Assembly (NCBI RefSeq): GCF_028401415.2
Contig: NZ_CP171821.2
Coordinates: 2,976,001 to 3,040,000, forward strand
Direction of reading: 5' to 3'
Length of the DNA stretch: 64,000 nucleotides
Origin: Glaciecola sp028401415
Lineage (GTDB): Bacteria; Pseudomonadota; Gammaproteobacteria; Enterobacterales; Alteromonadaceae
The notes under the pieces were generated by a model. The model saw nothing but the letters and a program-made list of their open reading frames with translations. It made no database searches and was not told the origin of the DNA. Below, piece after piece: positions 52,727 through 60,535 of this stretch (positions are counted from its first letter, which is position 1; each line of letters begins with the position of its first letter). Position numbers and translations under genes: made by a program.

Positions 52727-53254
52727 ATGAATAAAACCATTGTGTTACTCATTGCCGCTCCCATTTTTTGGCTCATTCTAAGCGATCTTGATTTTGCGTC
52801 GCTAAGTGTGGGGACTGTATTTATTGGTTTATCTGTTTTTGCTTTGCATTATTTGTCAACTGACATTCAGGGCAACAAAGCGGCCTATCAAATCCAACCT
52901 TTGCGTATCCCTCACTTCACCGTCTATTTTTTACATCAATCTATATTAGGTGGCCTCGATATCTCAAAGCGTGCGCTCAGCGCTAATTTATCCTTGTCTC
53001 CCGAACTTGTTCGCTACCCCATTCGAAAAGAATTAGAGGGGTCTCCAACCAGTGTATTGTTGACTATTATAAGTCTTATGCCGGGTTCATTAAGCGTACT
53101 TAGAGACTCAAAGGAACTTGTAGTCCACACATTAACAGCGCCTGAACAGACTAGAACTGACTTACTCAACTGCGAGAATCAGGTTGCCAAACTATTTAAT
53201 ATAGCTGTTCCAGCCAACACACAAAGTAGAGGTTTAGATGACGAAGATTACTAA
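52727..53254 (+). CDS. Mrp/MBH-type cation antiporter subunit E
   Basis: 175 residues. Two or three N-terminal membrane helices, then PHFTVYFLHQSILGGLDISKRAL and SPTSVLLTIISLMPGSLSVL, the MrpE/MnhE signatures. Start is ATG 52727 after AGGAAGG. First gene of a cluster ordered E-F-G-MbhD-B-C-D-DD. Mrp complexes exchange Na+ for H+ and aid pH and salt tolerance. Confidence 0.92.
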   Translation: MNKTIVLLIAAPIFWLILSDLDFASLSVGTVFIGLSVFALHYLSTDIQGNKAAYQIQPLRIPHFTVYFLHQSILGGLDISKRALSANLSLSPELVRYPIRKELEGSPTSVLLTIISLMPGSLSVLRDSKELVVHTLTAPEQTRTDLLNCENQVAKLFNIAVPANTQSRGLDDEDY

Positions 53255-53257
53255 GAG

Positions 53258-53521
53258 ATGAATTCCTTTTTGCTTGTTGCACTTGTGCTATTAAAACTTT
53301 GTCTAATTGTAGGTTTGTTTCGCGTTTGGTCGAGTTCTGACAAGGTAAATGGACTTTTAGCTGCGCAGCTTTTTGGCACCATCGTAATCACCAGCACCTT
53401 AGTGCTAGGAGTTTTGAGTGGCAAATCCTCGTTAATTGACCTTTCGCTTGTATTGGCTTTACTCGCCTCTATCACCGTTATTGCATTTTTGAAACTAGCA
53501 GACACTCAAGATGGTGATTGA
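53258..53521 (+). CDS. Mrp/MBH-type antiporter subunit F
   Basis: 87 residues, three hydrophobic helices (LLVALVLLKLCLIVGLFRVW, LLAAQLFGTIVITSTLVLGVL, LIDLSLVLALLASITVIAFL), fitting MrpF/MnhF. Starts 3 bp after subunit E and overlaps subunit G by 11 bp. Confidence 0.9.
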   Translation: MNSFLLVALVLLKLCLIVGLFRVWSSSDKVNGLLAAQLFGTIVITSTLVLGVLSGKSSLIDLSLVLALLASITVIAFLKLADTQDGD

Positions 53522-53834
53522 TTTTATTAGTGTCGTTTTTATCAGTGTTGGACTTGTGTTTTTCATTGCCGGCACAGTCGGGCTTATCAGATTCCCTGAC
53601 GTTTATAGCAGACTCCATGCGCTTACTAAAGCAGACAACTTGGGCTTAGGTTTCATCGTTTTTGGCGTTATTATTCAAATGAATAATGTGCCTGATATGG
53701 CAAAAGCTATCGTTGTTTGGATCCTCGTTCTGCTTGCCAGTGCAACGAGTTGTCACCTCATTGCCAGGCGTCAGTATTCTAAAAAGCGCAGTCCGAATCA
53801 GGACGATGCTGACTCAACTTCAAGGAAAAGATAA
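53511..53834 (+). CDS. Mrp/MBH-type antiporter subunit G
   Basis: 107 residues. FFIAGTVGLIRFPDVYSRLHALTKADNLGLGFIVFG is the MrpG/MnhG signature. Three membrane helices and a basic C-terminus (RRQYSKKRS). Overlaps the F gene. Confidence 0.92.
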   Translation: MVIDFISVVFISVGLVFFIAGTVGLIRFPDVYSRLHALTKADNLGLGFIVFGVIIQMNNVPDMAKAIVVWILVLLASATSCHLIARRQYSKKRSPNQDDADSTSRKR

Positions 53835-53838
53835 AGAT

Positions 53839-54084
53839 ATGGACATGTTGTACGACTTGGTTTTATGTGGTTTGGTCCTAATTGTGGCAGGCTCGATATT
53901 CCTAGTTAAACGAGTGTTTACTTCCATCCTGCTGTTTATTTGTCTTGGTCTTATTATCACCTTATGCTGGATTCGACTAAATGCGGTAGATGTGGCGATA
54001 GCCGAAGCGGCAATTGGCGCTGGATTGACAGGCGCAATGCTAGTTGCAGCATGGCGTAAACTCGGTGCCGAAGAAAGTGACTGA
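53839..54084 (+). CDS. Stand-alone MbhD-like (DUF4040) antiporter subunit
   Basis: 81 residues, two to three hydrophobic helices, with LCWIRLNAVDVAIAEAAIGAGLTGAMLVAAW near the C-terminus, the DUF4040/MbhD signature. In canonical MrpA this domain is fused to the C-terminus of the large subunit; here it is separate, as in archaeal MBH. Start ATG at 53839 after AAGGAAAAG. Confidence 0.87.
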   Translation: MDMLYDLVLCGLVLIVAGSIFLVKRVFTSILLFICLGLIITLCWIRLNAVDVAIAEAAIGAGLTGAMLVAAWRKLGAEESD

Positions 54085-54760
54085 AACAATCGCACCTGCT
54101 TCACAAAAATTGCTTAAAGCCATTATTGTCATTAGTGTTTTATGTCTCGTTATTGCGCTTTTGTATGCAATGTCCGCTCCGCTCCCCGATCAAAGACTCG
54201 TGCATACACTTGTTCAAGATAACCTTTCGCAATCTGGTGTCACTAACCCAGTCACTGCGGTTTTACTTAATTTTAGAGCTTACGATACCTTAATTGAATT
54301 TGCGGTATTTTACTGTGTCACGATTGCTGTAATGCCATTTTTATCAGAATCAATGATAAGCAATGTAAATAACGATAAAGACCTAGTATTGCTTCAAACT
54401 TGCCGTATATTTATCCCACCGACTATTCTGGTTGCCGGTTATTTACTGTGGATTGGAGCATCTGCACCTGGCGGCGCATTTCAAGCGGCTGCTTTGCTAG
54501 CAGGCACTTTAGTGTTGCTCTCACTTGCCAATATTCAGCACCTAGACGTTGAAAAAAATGGTAGTAAATTCGTGATAGTGGGCGGTCTTTTGGCGTTTTG
54601 TACTGTGTTTATCTCGACTATAATTATTGGCAACGCCCCGCTTCAATACCCTGTTAAACTAGCGGGGTTAATTGTTATCCTCGTAGAATTCTTTGCAACG
54701 TTTGCTGTCGCTTTGTCCCTTTTTGTATGTTTTGAAACGATTCACAAGGGCCACGTATGA
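54077..54760 (+). CDS. Mrp/MBH-type antiporter subunit B (MbhE/F-like)
   Basis: About 227 residues. N-terminal membrane helix, then SGVTNPVTAVLLNFRAYDTLIEFAVFYCVTIAVM (MbhE-like) and PPTILVAGYLLWIGASAPGGAFQAAALLAGTLVLL (MrpB signature with PGGAFQ). There is no ATG at the expected place; GTG at 54077 overlaps the upstream stop, and GTG at 54065 is another option. The 3' end overlaps subunit C by ATGA. Confidence 0.85.
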   Translation: MTETIAPASQKLLKAIIVISVLCLVIALLYAMSAPLPDQRLVHTLVQDNLSQSGVTNPVTAVLLNFRAYDTLIEFAVFYCVTIAVMPFLSESMISNVNNDKDLVLLQTCRIFIPPTILVAGYLLWIGASAPGGAFQAAALLAGTLVLLSLANIQHLDVEKNGSKFVIVGGLLAFCTVFISTIIIGNAPLQYPVKLAGLIVILVEFFATFAVALSLFVCFETIHKGHV

Positions 54761-55068
54761 GCGCTTTAACCAGCATTAATATTTACTTTGTTTGCGCGAT
54801 ACTCCTTCTCGCTATTGGTCTGCTTGGTTTTTTGCTTAATGTAGATTTCATCAGGAAGATTCTCGGTTTAAACATTATTGGCATTGCCATTTTTATGTTT
54901 TTACTCGCCATTTCAAATGGAAATGAGGGAGTGATAGATCCTGTGCCTCACGCGATGGTACTGACTGGCATTGTTATAGCGGCAGCGGGAACGGCTCTAG
55001 GTTTGAATTTAGCGTCAAAGGTCGTGCGATTAAAACGCATTGCTAAAGGGCAAAAAAATGTCGATTGA
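54757..55068 (+). CDS. Mrp/MBH-type antiporter subunit C (NuoK-like)
   Basis: 103 residues, three membrane helices: YFVCAILLLAIGLLGFLL, LGLNIIGIAIFMFLLAIS and DPVPHAMVLTGIVIAAAGTALGLNLA. This is the NuoK/MrpC pattern. ATGA overlap upstream; 3' end overlaps the D gene by 11 bp. Confidence 0.93.
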   Translation: MSALTSINIYFVCAILLLAIGLLGFLLNVDFIRKILGLNIIGIAIFMFLLAISNGNEGVIDPVPHAMVLTGIVIAAAGTALGLNLASKVVRLKRIAKGQKNVD

Positions 55069-56518
55069 TGCCGAATACCTACTGACGTGTTTGCTAATGC
55101 TTCCGCTATTTTCATCGGTGATATGTTTTGCTATTTCCCCCAGAAAACCATCTATTTGGTTAAATACTTTAGTGTCAGGCGCCTTGCTCTTGGCAGCCGT
55201 GAGCTTGGCTTTTACACTTTTCGCTGCTGGCTCTCCTATATCAATTATGCTTGGAGGATGGGAAGCAACATTAGGCATTCGGCTTTACATAGACGGCCTA
55301 AGAAGCATCATGTTGTTGTTAACAGCTACCGTTGGCTTTGCTACAGCGATATATGCGCATTCTTACTTTACAGATAAACAAACTGCTACTCGATTTTGGC
55401 CGCTGTGGTGGCTGTTAGTTGCAGGCCTTAATGGCATTTTTAGCACCGGTGATATTTTTACGATTTATATCATGCTGGAGCTTATCGGTATCTCCGCGGT
55501 CTGTCTGATAGCACTCAATGACTCTCAAAATTCAATGAATGCCGCCTATCAATATCTGTTAGTGGGTTTATTTGGTTCTCTGTCATATTTATTTGGTGTT
55601 GCACTGTTGTATAGAACATATGGCACCCTAGACATTTTAACTTTGACTGACCTATTAGTAGAAAACACCTCTACTTACTTAGCAATGGCGTTTTGCACTG
55701 TTGGCATGCTCTTAAAATGCGCCGTTTTTCCACTACATTTTTGGCTACCAGCCGCCCACTCAAATGCGTTTGCACCGATTAGTGCAGCTTTATCTGCCCT
55801 TGTAATTAAAGCTGCATTTTTTGTTATATTTATCTTTTGGTACGATTTGGCAAGAGATATCACCAATACGCTTGCAAACAACTTTTTGGCTACACTTGGG
55901 GCGTTGGCCGTTCTGTATGGGTCATTTAAGGCCTTTACTTCACCTCGACTTAAACTGCTCATTGCGTATAGCACGGTTGCCCAAATCGGCTATTTATTTT
56001 TAGTATTTCCGCTTGTCGAGGCCTCTCCGGAGCAAGCGAAAGTTGCCGTAATGTATTTCATTGTTGCTCACGCATGCGCAAAAGCTGCCATGTTTATGGC
56101 AGCGGGCGTTATTCAAAAAGCATTGGGACACGACCGTCTTGCAGATATGCAAGGTGTGACGACTAAGTTGCCTCTTACTGTGCTTGTATTTGCTGTCACA
56201 GGCGCAAGCTTAATTGGCATTCCACCAACCGGTGGCTTTATTGCCAAGTGGTTAATGATTACGCTTGCAGTCGAACAAGGAAAATGGATATGGGTTGCTG
56301 TTCTTTTCACAGGTGGTTTACTTGCAAGCGCCTACTTATTTAGGGTGCTTAACTTAGCATTTTTAATCAAAGATGATTCTGCTCAAGCAGATACGTCGAT
56401 CAATGCCAAATATTACAACTTGGCGACTATGTCCAGTGCTATTGTTTTAGCGTTCGTCACGATTGCAATTGGCCTTAATGCACTGTGGCTAACAAACCTG
56501 ACAAGTTCGCTAGGCTGA
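55058..56518 (+). CDS. Mrp/MBH-type antiporter subunit D
   Basis: 486 residues, about 14 helices, NuoL/M/N-like. The conserved polar path is intact: TM5 Glu in IYIMLELIGISAV, TM7 Lys in MLLKCAVFPLHFWLP, TM8 Lys in ALVIKAAFF, Lys in HACAKAAMFMAAG, and Lys in GGFIAKWLM. It is expected to translocate H+ against Na+ or other cations. Start ATG 55058 after AAAGGG, inside the C gene's 3' end. Confidence 0.94.
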   Translation: MSIDAEYLLTCLLMLPLFSSVICFAISPRKPSIWLNTLVSGALLLAAVSLAFTLFAAGSPISIMLGGWEATLGIRLYIDGLRSIMLLLTATVGFATAIYAHSYFTDKQTATRFWPLWWLLVAGLNGIFSTGDIFTIYIMLELIGISAVCLIALNDSQNSMNAAYQYLLVGLFGSLSYLFGVALLYRTYGTLDILTLTDLLVENTSTYLAMAFCTVGMLLKCAVFPLHFWLPAAHSNAFAPISAALSALVIKAAFFVIFIFWYDLARDITNTLANNFLATLGALAVLYGSFKAFTSPRLKLLIAYSTVAQIGYLFLVFPLVEASPEQAKVAVMYFIVAHACAKAAMFMAAGVIQKALGHDRLADMQGVTTKLPLTVLVFAVTGASLIGIPPTGGFIAKWLMITLAVEQGKWIWVAVLFTGGLLASAYLFRVLNLAFLIKDDSAQADTSINAKYYNLATMSSAIVLAFVTIAIGLNALWLTNLTSSLG

Positions 56519-56533
56519 GGGTTATCTAACACA

Positions 56534-59500
56534 ATGACATTAAGCACATGGCTTCCTCTAATTATCCTGCTAGTGCCTTTACTGACAGCGTGTAGCATGT
56601 TTTTCATTGCTGAGCATCAAGAGCGGTTAAGAACCGGTCTTAATTTGGGCACCGCTTTTATCAATATCTTTCTTATTCTGCTGCTAATCAATGGCGTATA
56701 CGATGGACAGGTATTCGAAGCCAGAATACCCTTATTGCCAGACATTAGCTTGGTATTTAATGCCGACCCGTTATCGCTGATGTTTGTGACCTTATCTGGT
56801 GTGCTGTGGTTTTTCACGACTATTTATGCCATCGGCTACTTTAAAAAAGGAGGGCAACGAAGTCGATTTTTCGGGTTCTTTAGCTTATGCGTATTTGCCA
56901 CCTTAGGCATCGCGCTAGCCGGTAACCTCATTACCTTTCTCATTTTCTACGAATTGCTTACCCTTGCAACGTATCCGCTTATCATGCACAAGGGCAATGC
57001 AGCGTCGCATCATTCTGGCAAAGTGTATCTGCGTTATACCATGGTGGGCGGCGCGCTTTTGCTGGTAGGTGTAGTCTGGCTAAAAAGTTTAGTTGGCTCA
57101 GTCGATTTTGACGATGCTGCGCGCCTTTTGTATTTAGCCGAAACTGACAGCACAAGCCTCACGCTTATATTCTTATTGATGCTGGCAGGTCTTGGCGTAA
57201 AAGCTGCGCTATTTCCGCTTCATGGCTGGTTACCCAGAGCTATGGCAGCGCCTGCCCCCGTAAGCTCTTTATTACATGCAGTCGCAGTAGTTAAAGCAGG
57301 TGCATTTGGCATAATACGGCTTGTTTATGATGTTTACGGCATAGACTTAACCGATAAACTTAACATGCTTGATTTAATTTTAGTGCTAGCAAGCATTACC
57401 ATTATCTACGGTTCGCTTAGGGCAATTTCTCAGTCAGATATTAAGAAAAGATTGGCTTACTCTACGGTCAGTCAAGTCTCATATATTGCCTTAGGTGTGG
57501 CGCTAGCTGGGCCCTTTGCGGCTTTAGGTGCAATCGTCCACTTAGTTCATCAAGGATTGATGAAAATCACCATGTTTTTCTGTGCAGGTAATCTGGCGGA
57601 AACTCACCATATTTATACCGTCGAAAAGCTAAACGGTATAGCAAAGAAAATGCCTATTACCATGTCTGCATTTACCTTAGCTATTTTCGGAATGATAGGG
57701 ATGCCGCCGCTTGCTGGATTTGTCTCCAAATGGTACTTGGGTGCTGGTGCATTACAAAGCGACACAATGTGGGTACAAGCAGTGCTGTTGGGTAGTAGCT
57801 TGCTAAATGCAATTTACTTCTTACCACTTGTTTATCGCGCTTGGTTTCTGCCTTACCAAGAAACAGAATATGCACATAAAGGCGATGCCGGGTGGATGAT
57901 GCTTCTTCCACCTATTGTCAGTATATCTTTAGCGATGCTGTCGGGCCTTATTGCAGCAAGTGCCTTTAGTCCCCTAGCGTGGGCTCGGCATATTGCTGGC
58001 GCTCGTCAGTTTGTGTTTGATCTCCCGAATTTACCCATTGCAGTTTTTGAGAGCCATAGTTTATGGCTATTATTGCCTGTTATGCTGCCATTAGTAGTTG
58101 TATTGGCTTTAGTTGTCAGCAAAAAACAGCTATTAGGAAAAGTTGCTTTTCCCGTAATTTCCGTTTGTGCATGTGGTATTGCCTACTTGCTGCCTGATGC
58201 TCAATTGCACATTGACTTTCTGTTTATGCGCAGCGTTTTAGTGTTAGATGATATCAGTCGGCCATTTTTAATTATGGCGGGCTTGTTATGGCTATTTGCA
58301 AGCTTATACGCCTTATTTTATCTTCATCTTGGCAAACAGATATGCACGTTTTTCATTATGTTTGGCTTTTGCATGAGCGGCGCAATGGGACTAACGCTCA
58401 GCCAAGATATGTTTGGCTTTATCACATTCTTTACGATCATGAGTTTGGCATCTTATGTGCTCATCATTCTGTCAATGAGTGATGAGGCCAAAGCTGCTGC
58501 CAGCACATACATCAAATATGTAATAGCTGGTGAGCTGGCGCTATTTGCCGCTTTCACAAGCTTGTTTTGGTATAACTATAGTAGTGGAACGATATCAGAT
58601 ACGACGTCGTGGGTACTGGTACTTGGCTTAATTATTGGGTTTGGTATCAAAATTGGATTGTTTGGGCTGCATCAATGGTTGCCACTTGCTCATCCTGTCG
58701 CAGCCATTCCTGCCAGCGCGCTCTTGAGCGGATTTATGGTCAAAGCAGGTGTTATTGGTTTACTTAAATTTTATCCGCGAACAGAAGAATTCGCTTGGGG
58801 AGGAACGGTTTTAATCGTTTGTGGAACGATAGGAGCAGTGTACGGCGTACTAAAAGGATTAACGCAACAAAATCCGAAAGCGGTTCTTGCTTATTCAACG
58901 GTTAGTCAAGTGGGTGTCATTTCAGCAATACTGGGAAGCTATTTTTGGCTTGAGCAGCACCAACCGATATTGCTGACGGCGCTTATTTTCTATTGCTTTC
59001 ATCATGCTATTGCAAAATGCACATTGTTCTTATCAGTAGGTTTAATAGGAAATTTACGTCAACGATCATTGTTACGCATGACCTCATATATTGCGATACT
59101 GATTCCTGCCTTATCGCTTATTGGTTTACCCTTGTTAAGTGGCTTTTACGCCAAGAACGACTTAAAAATAATTTTTGTTGATGAACCTATGGTCAAGTAT
59201 GCGCTTTCCATAAGCTCCTTTCTGACGGGGCTGATCATGCTTCATTTTTTAAAAGTGATGCGCTACAAAGCCGCCAATTCGTCGCCAGAACCATACCGCA
59301 CTGGTATAGCGTTAACAGTGGTTTGTTTAGGAGCAGCGTTAGTGCTGTTGTTCTTGCCATTCAGCATTCCAACCTTCAGTAATGTATTGCCAAATATTAT
59401 TGAAGCTGGTACGAGTTTGCTCGTGTTTGCCTTATCCCTTGCTGTATATTTTGGATGTAAAAGACTGATATCTTTTGACCCTGGCGCCAAGCAAACGAAT

Positions 59501-59719
59501 GAAGGTTTGCCTTTTTATGGCGTAATTTATCAAGCTGTTGACCAAATTGGGACTAAAACACAAGCGCTTATATTTGACTATTGGAATGCATATATCAGGA
59601 CTGCATTTCATCAACGCACGAGCCCTAGAGAGTCAACGGGTGAAACGATGCAATCAATCTATGTTTCATGTTTAATCATTGGTTTATGCGCGCTTATGTA
59701 TTTAGCGTTCCTCTTGTAA
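56534..59719 (+). CDS. Double antiporter-like (NuoL/M-type) fusion subunit
   Basis: 1061 residues made of two tandem proton-pump modules. Module 1 (~1-500) has the full set: Glu140 (LIFYELLTLATYP), Lys223 (GVKAALFPLHGWLP), Lys254 (VVKAGAFG), Lys344 (HQGLMKITMFF) and Lys399 (FVSKWYL). Module 2 (~520-1000) keeps Lys706 (GIKIGLFGLHQWLP), Lys737, Lys828 and Lys874, but has Thr634 where module 1 has Glu140 (ITFFTIMSLASYV). Canonical MrpA is ~800 residues with one module plus DUF4040/MbhE domains; here those are separate genes. A hydrophobic helix closes the C-terminus. Probably the distal pumping arm of the complex. Confidence 0.9.
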   Translation: MTLSTWLPLIILLVPLLTACSMFFIAEHQERLRTGLNLGTAFINIFLILLLINGVYDGQVFEARIPLLPDISLVFNADPLSLMFVTLSGVLWFFTTIYAIGYFKKGGQRSRFFGFFSLCVFATLGIALAGNLITFLIFYELLTLATYPLIMHKGNAASHHSGKVYLRYTMVGGALLLVGVVWLKSLVGSVDFDDAARLLYLAETDSTSLTLIFLLMLAGLGVKAALFPLHGWLPRAMAAPAPVSSLLHAVAVVKAGAFGIIRLVYDVYGIDLTDKLNMLDLILVLASITIIYGSLRAISQSDIKKRLAYSTVSQVSYIALGVALAGPFAALGAIVHLVHQGLMKITMFFCAGNLAETHHIYTVEKLNGIAKKMPITMSAFTLAIFGMIGMPPLAGFVSKWYLGAGALQSDTMWVQAVLLGSSLLNAIYFLPLVYRAWFLPYQETEYAHKGDAGWMMLLPPIVSISLAMLSGLIAASAFSPLAWARHIAGARQFVFDLPNLPIAVFESHSLWLLLPVMLPLVVVLALVVSKKQLLGKVAFPVISVCACGIAYLLPDAQLHIDFLFMRSVLVLDDISRPFLIMAGLLWLFASLYALFYLHLGKQICTFFIMFGFCMSGAMGLTLSQDMFGFITFFTIMSLASYVLIILSMSDEAKAAASTYIKYVIAGELALFAAFTSLFWYNYSSGTISDTTSWVLVLGLIIGFGIKIGLFGLHQWLPLAHPVAAIPASALLSGFMVKAGVIGLLKFYPRTEEFAWGGTVLIVCGTIGAVYGVLKGLTQQNPKAVLAYSTVSQVGVISAILGSYFWLEQHQPILLTALIFYCFHHAIAKCTLFLSVGLIGNLRQRSLLRMTSYIAILIPALSLIGLPLLSGFYAKNDLKIIFVDEPMVKYALSISSFLTGLIMLHFLKVMRYKAANSSPEPYRTGIALTVVCLGAALVLLFLPFSIPTFSNVLPNIIEAGTSLLVFALSLAVYFGCKRLISFDPGAKQTNEGLPFYGVIYQAVDQIGTKTQALIFDYWNAYIRTAFHQRTSPRESTGETMQSIYVSCLIIGLCALMYLAFLL

Positions 59720-60009
59720 TGAATTCACGTGGTTGATGCTGCCACATGTACTCGAAGGCCGCTTTGCCATTGAAATCGATGACTTTGATAAACCTCTAAG
59801 CGTCGACATTTAAACCTAATCCGTTTAGCCTAAAAAGAAAGACTACAAGTGATTTCAGGTTGGTTGACACTAAAGCTGAGATATATGTGTTGTGCTGAAC
59901 TCAGTTCATCATATTTGAGATTTTGGTAATCTTAAATCATCGGCTTTGAGACTTTAAGCAAAACAGATAACCTCAGAATTGTTGAACCTCTCGAAATCTA
60001 GTCGTTTCA
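59720..60009. other. Intergenic region after the antiporter cluster
   Basis: About 290 bp with no gene. It carries the second 30-bp repeat (59734-59763) and runs into the MITE-like partial copy. A weak left end for that element may be near 59812 (AACCTAATCC), but it is too degenerate to call. Confidence 0.4.
59734..59763 (+). repeat. 30-bp intergenic repeat, copy 2
   Basis: 26 of 30 identical to 49962-49991, starting 14 bp after the stop of the fusion subunit. Like copy 1 it sits directly beyond the last gene of a rightward run. Confidence 0.65.
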
Positions 60010-60055
60010 CAGTTCTAGCGGTACTGAGCGCCGTTTCTTAAACAGGGTTCAGGTT
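60010..60055 (-). mobile_element. Partial copy of the MITE-like element
   Basis: 46 bp matching the reverse complement of 19396-19441 at 44 positions, covering the terminal repeat and first subterminal repeat. The rest of the element is not recognisable here, so this is a decayed or truncated copy. Confidence 0.75.
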
Positions 60056-60071
60056 ACTTATTGATTTAAAA

Positions 60072-60530
60072 CTAGTTTTTAGAAATTGTTAACTCTGGGT
60101 AGCGATCATTCGACACATCTAATTGAAATCGATAACTTGCCGTTTCATTCGGTATAAACTGTAAATTCAAAGAGTCACTAAAACAATATAGCTCTACATC
60201 ATCATCTAGCTCAATCGGAGCTGTTTTTTCGGCTAAACCACAATTATAGGCGGGTGACCATGAGCCATCTGCCACTTTGAAGTCATAGGGTTGGCCGTCG
60301 GCGATAAGTTCAAGATCGACATAAAGCTTTTCGTCACTCATTTTAACAAACTTAAATGCCTCTGAGGCCTCCCACCAATTGAAAACGCCACGAAGGTAAA
60401 CTTCGCTGTAGTCTTTTTCCGGCTCAGATGTAAACAACTCTGAGCCTGTGGGAACTGCACACGCACTGAGTAGGGCAGAAATGCTTAGGGCTAACGATAA
60501 TTGGCGAATTGTTTTAGTACTTCCAAGCAT
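60072..60530 (-). CDS. Lipoprotein with a CBM-like domain
   Basis: 152 residues. Signal peptide with lipobox LLSACA, so lipidated at Cys ~23. The mature part reads YSEVYLRGVFNWWEASEAFKF, then LYVDLELIADGQPYDFKVADGSW and AYNCG, resembling the beta-sandwich starch-binding/early-set modules found before pullulanase-like enzymes. No catalytic domain. Begins 5 bp after the glyS stop, likely transcribed from the same promoter. Function unknown. Confidence 0.75.
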   Translation of the reverse strand: MLGSTKTIRQLSLALSISALLSACAVPTGSELFTSEPEKDYSEVYLRGVFNWWEASEAFKFVKMSDEKLYVDLELIADGQPYDFKVADGSWSPAYNCGLAEKTAPIELDDDVELYCFSDSLNLQFIPNETASYRFQLDVSNDRYPELTISKN

Positions 60531-60535
60531 AGGTT

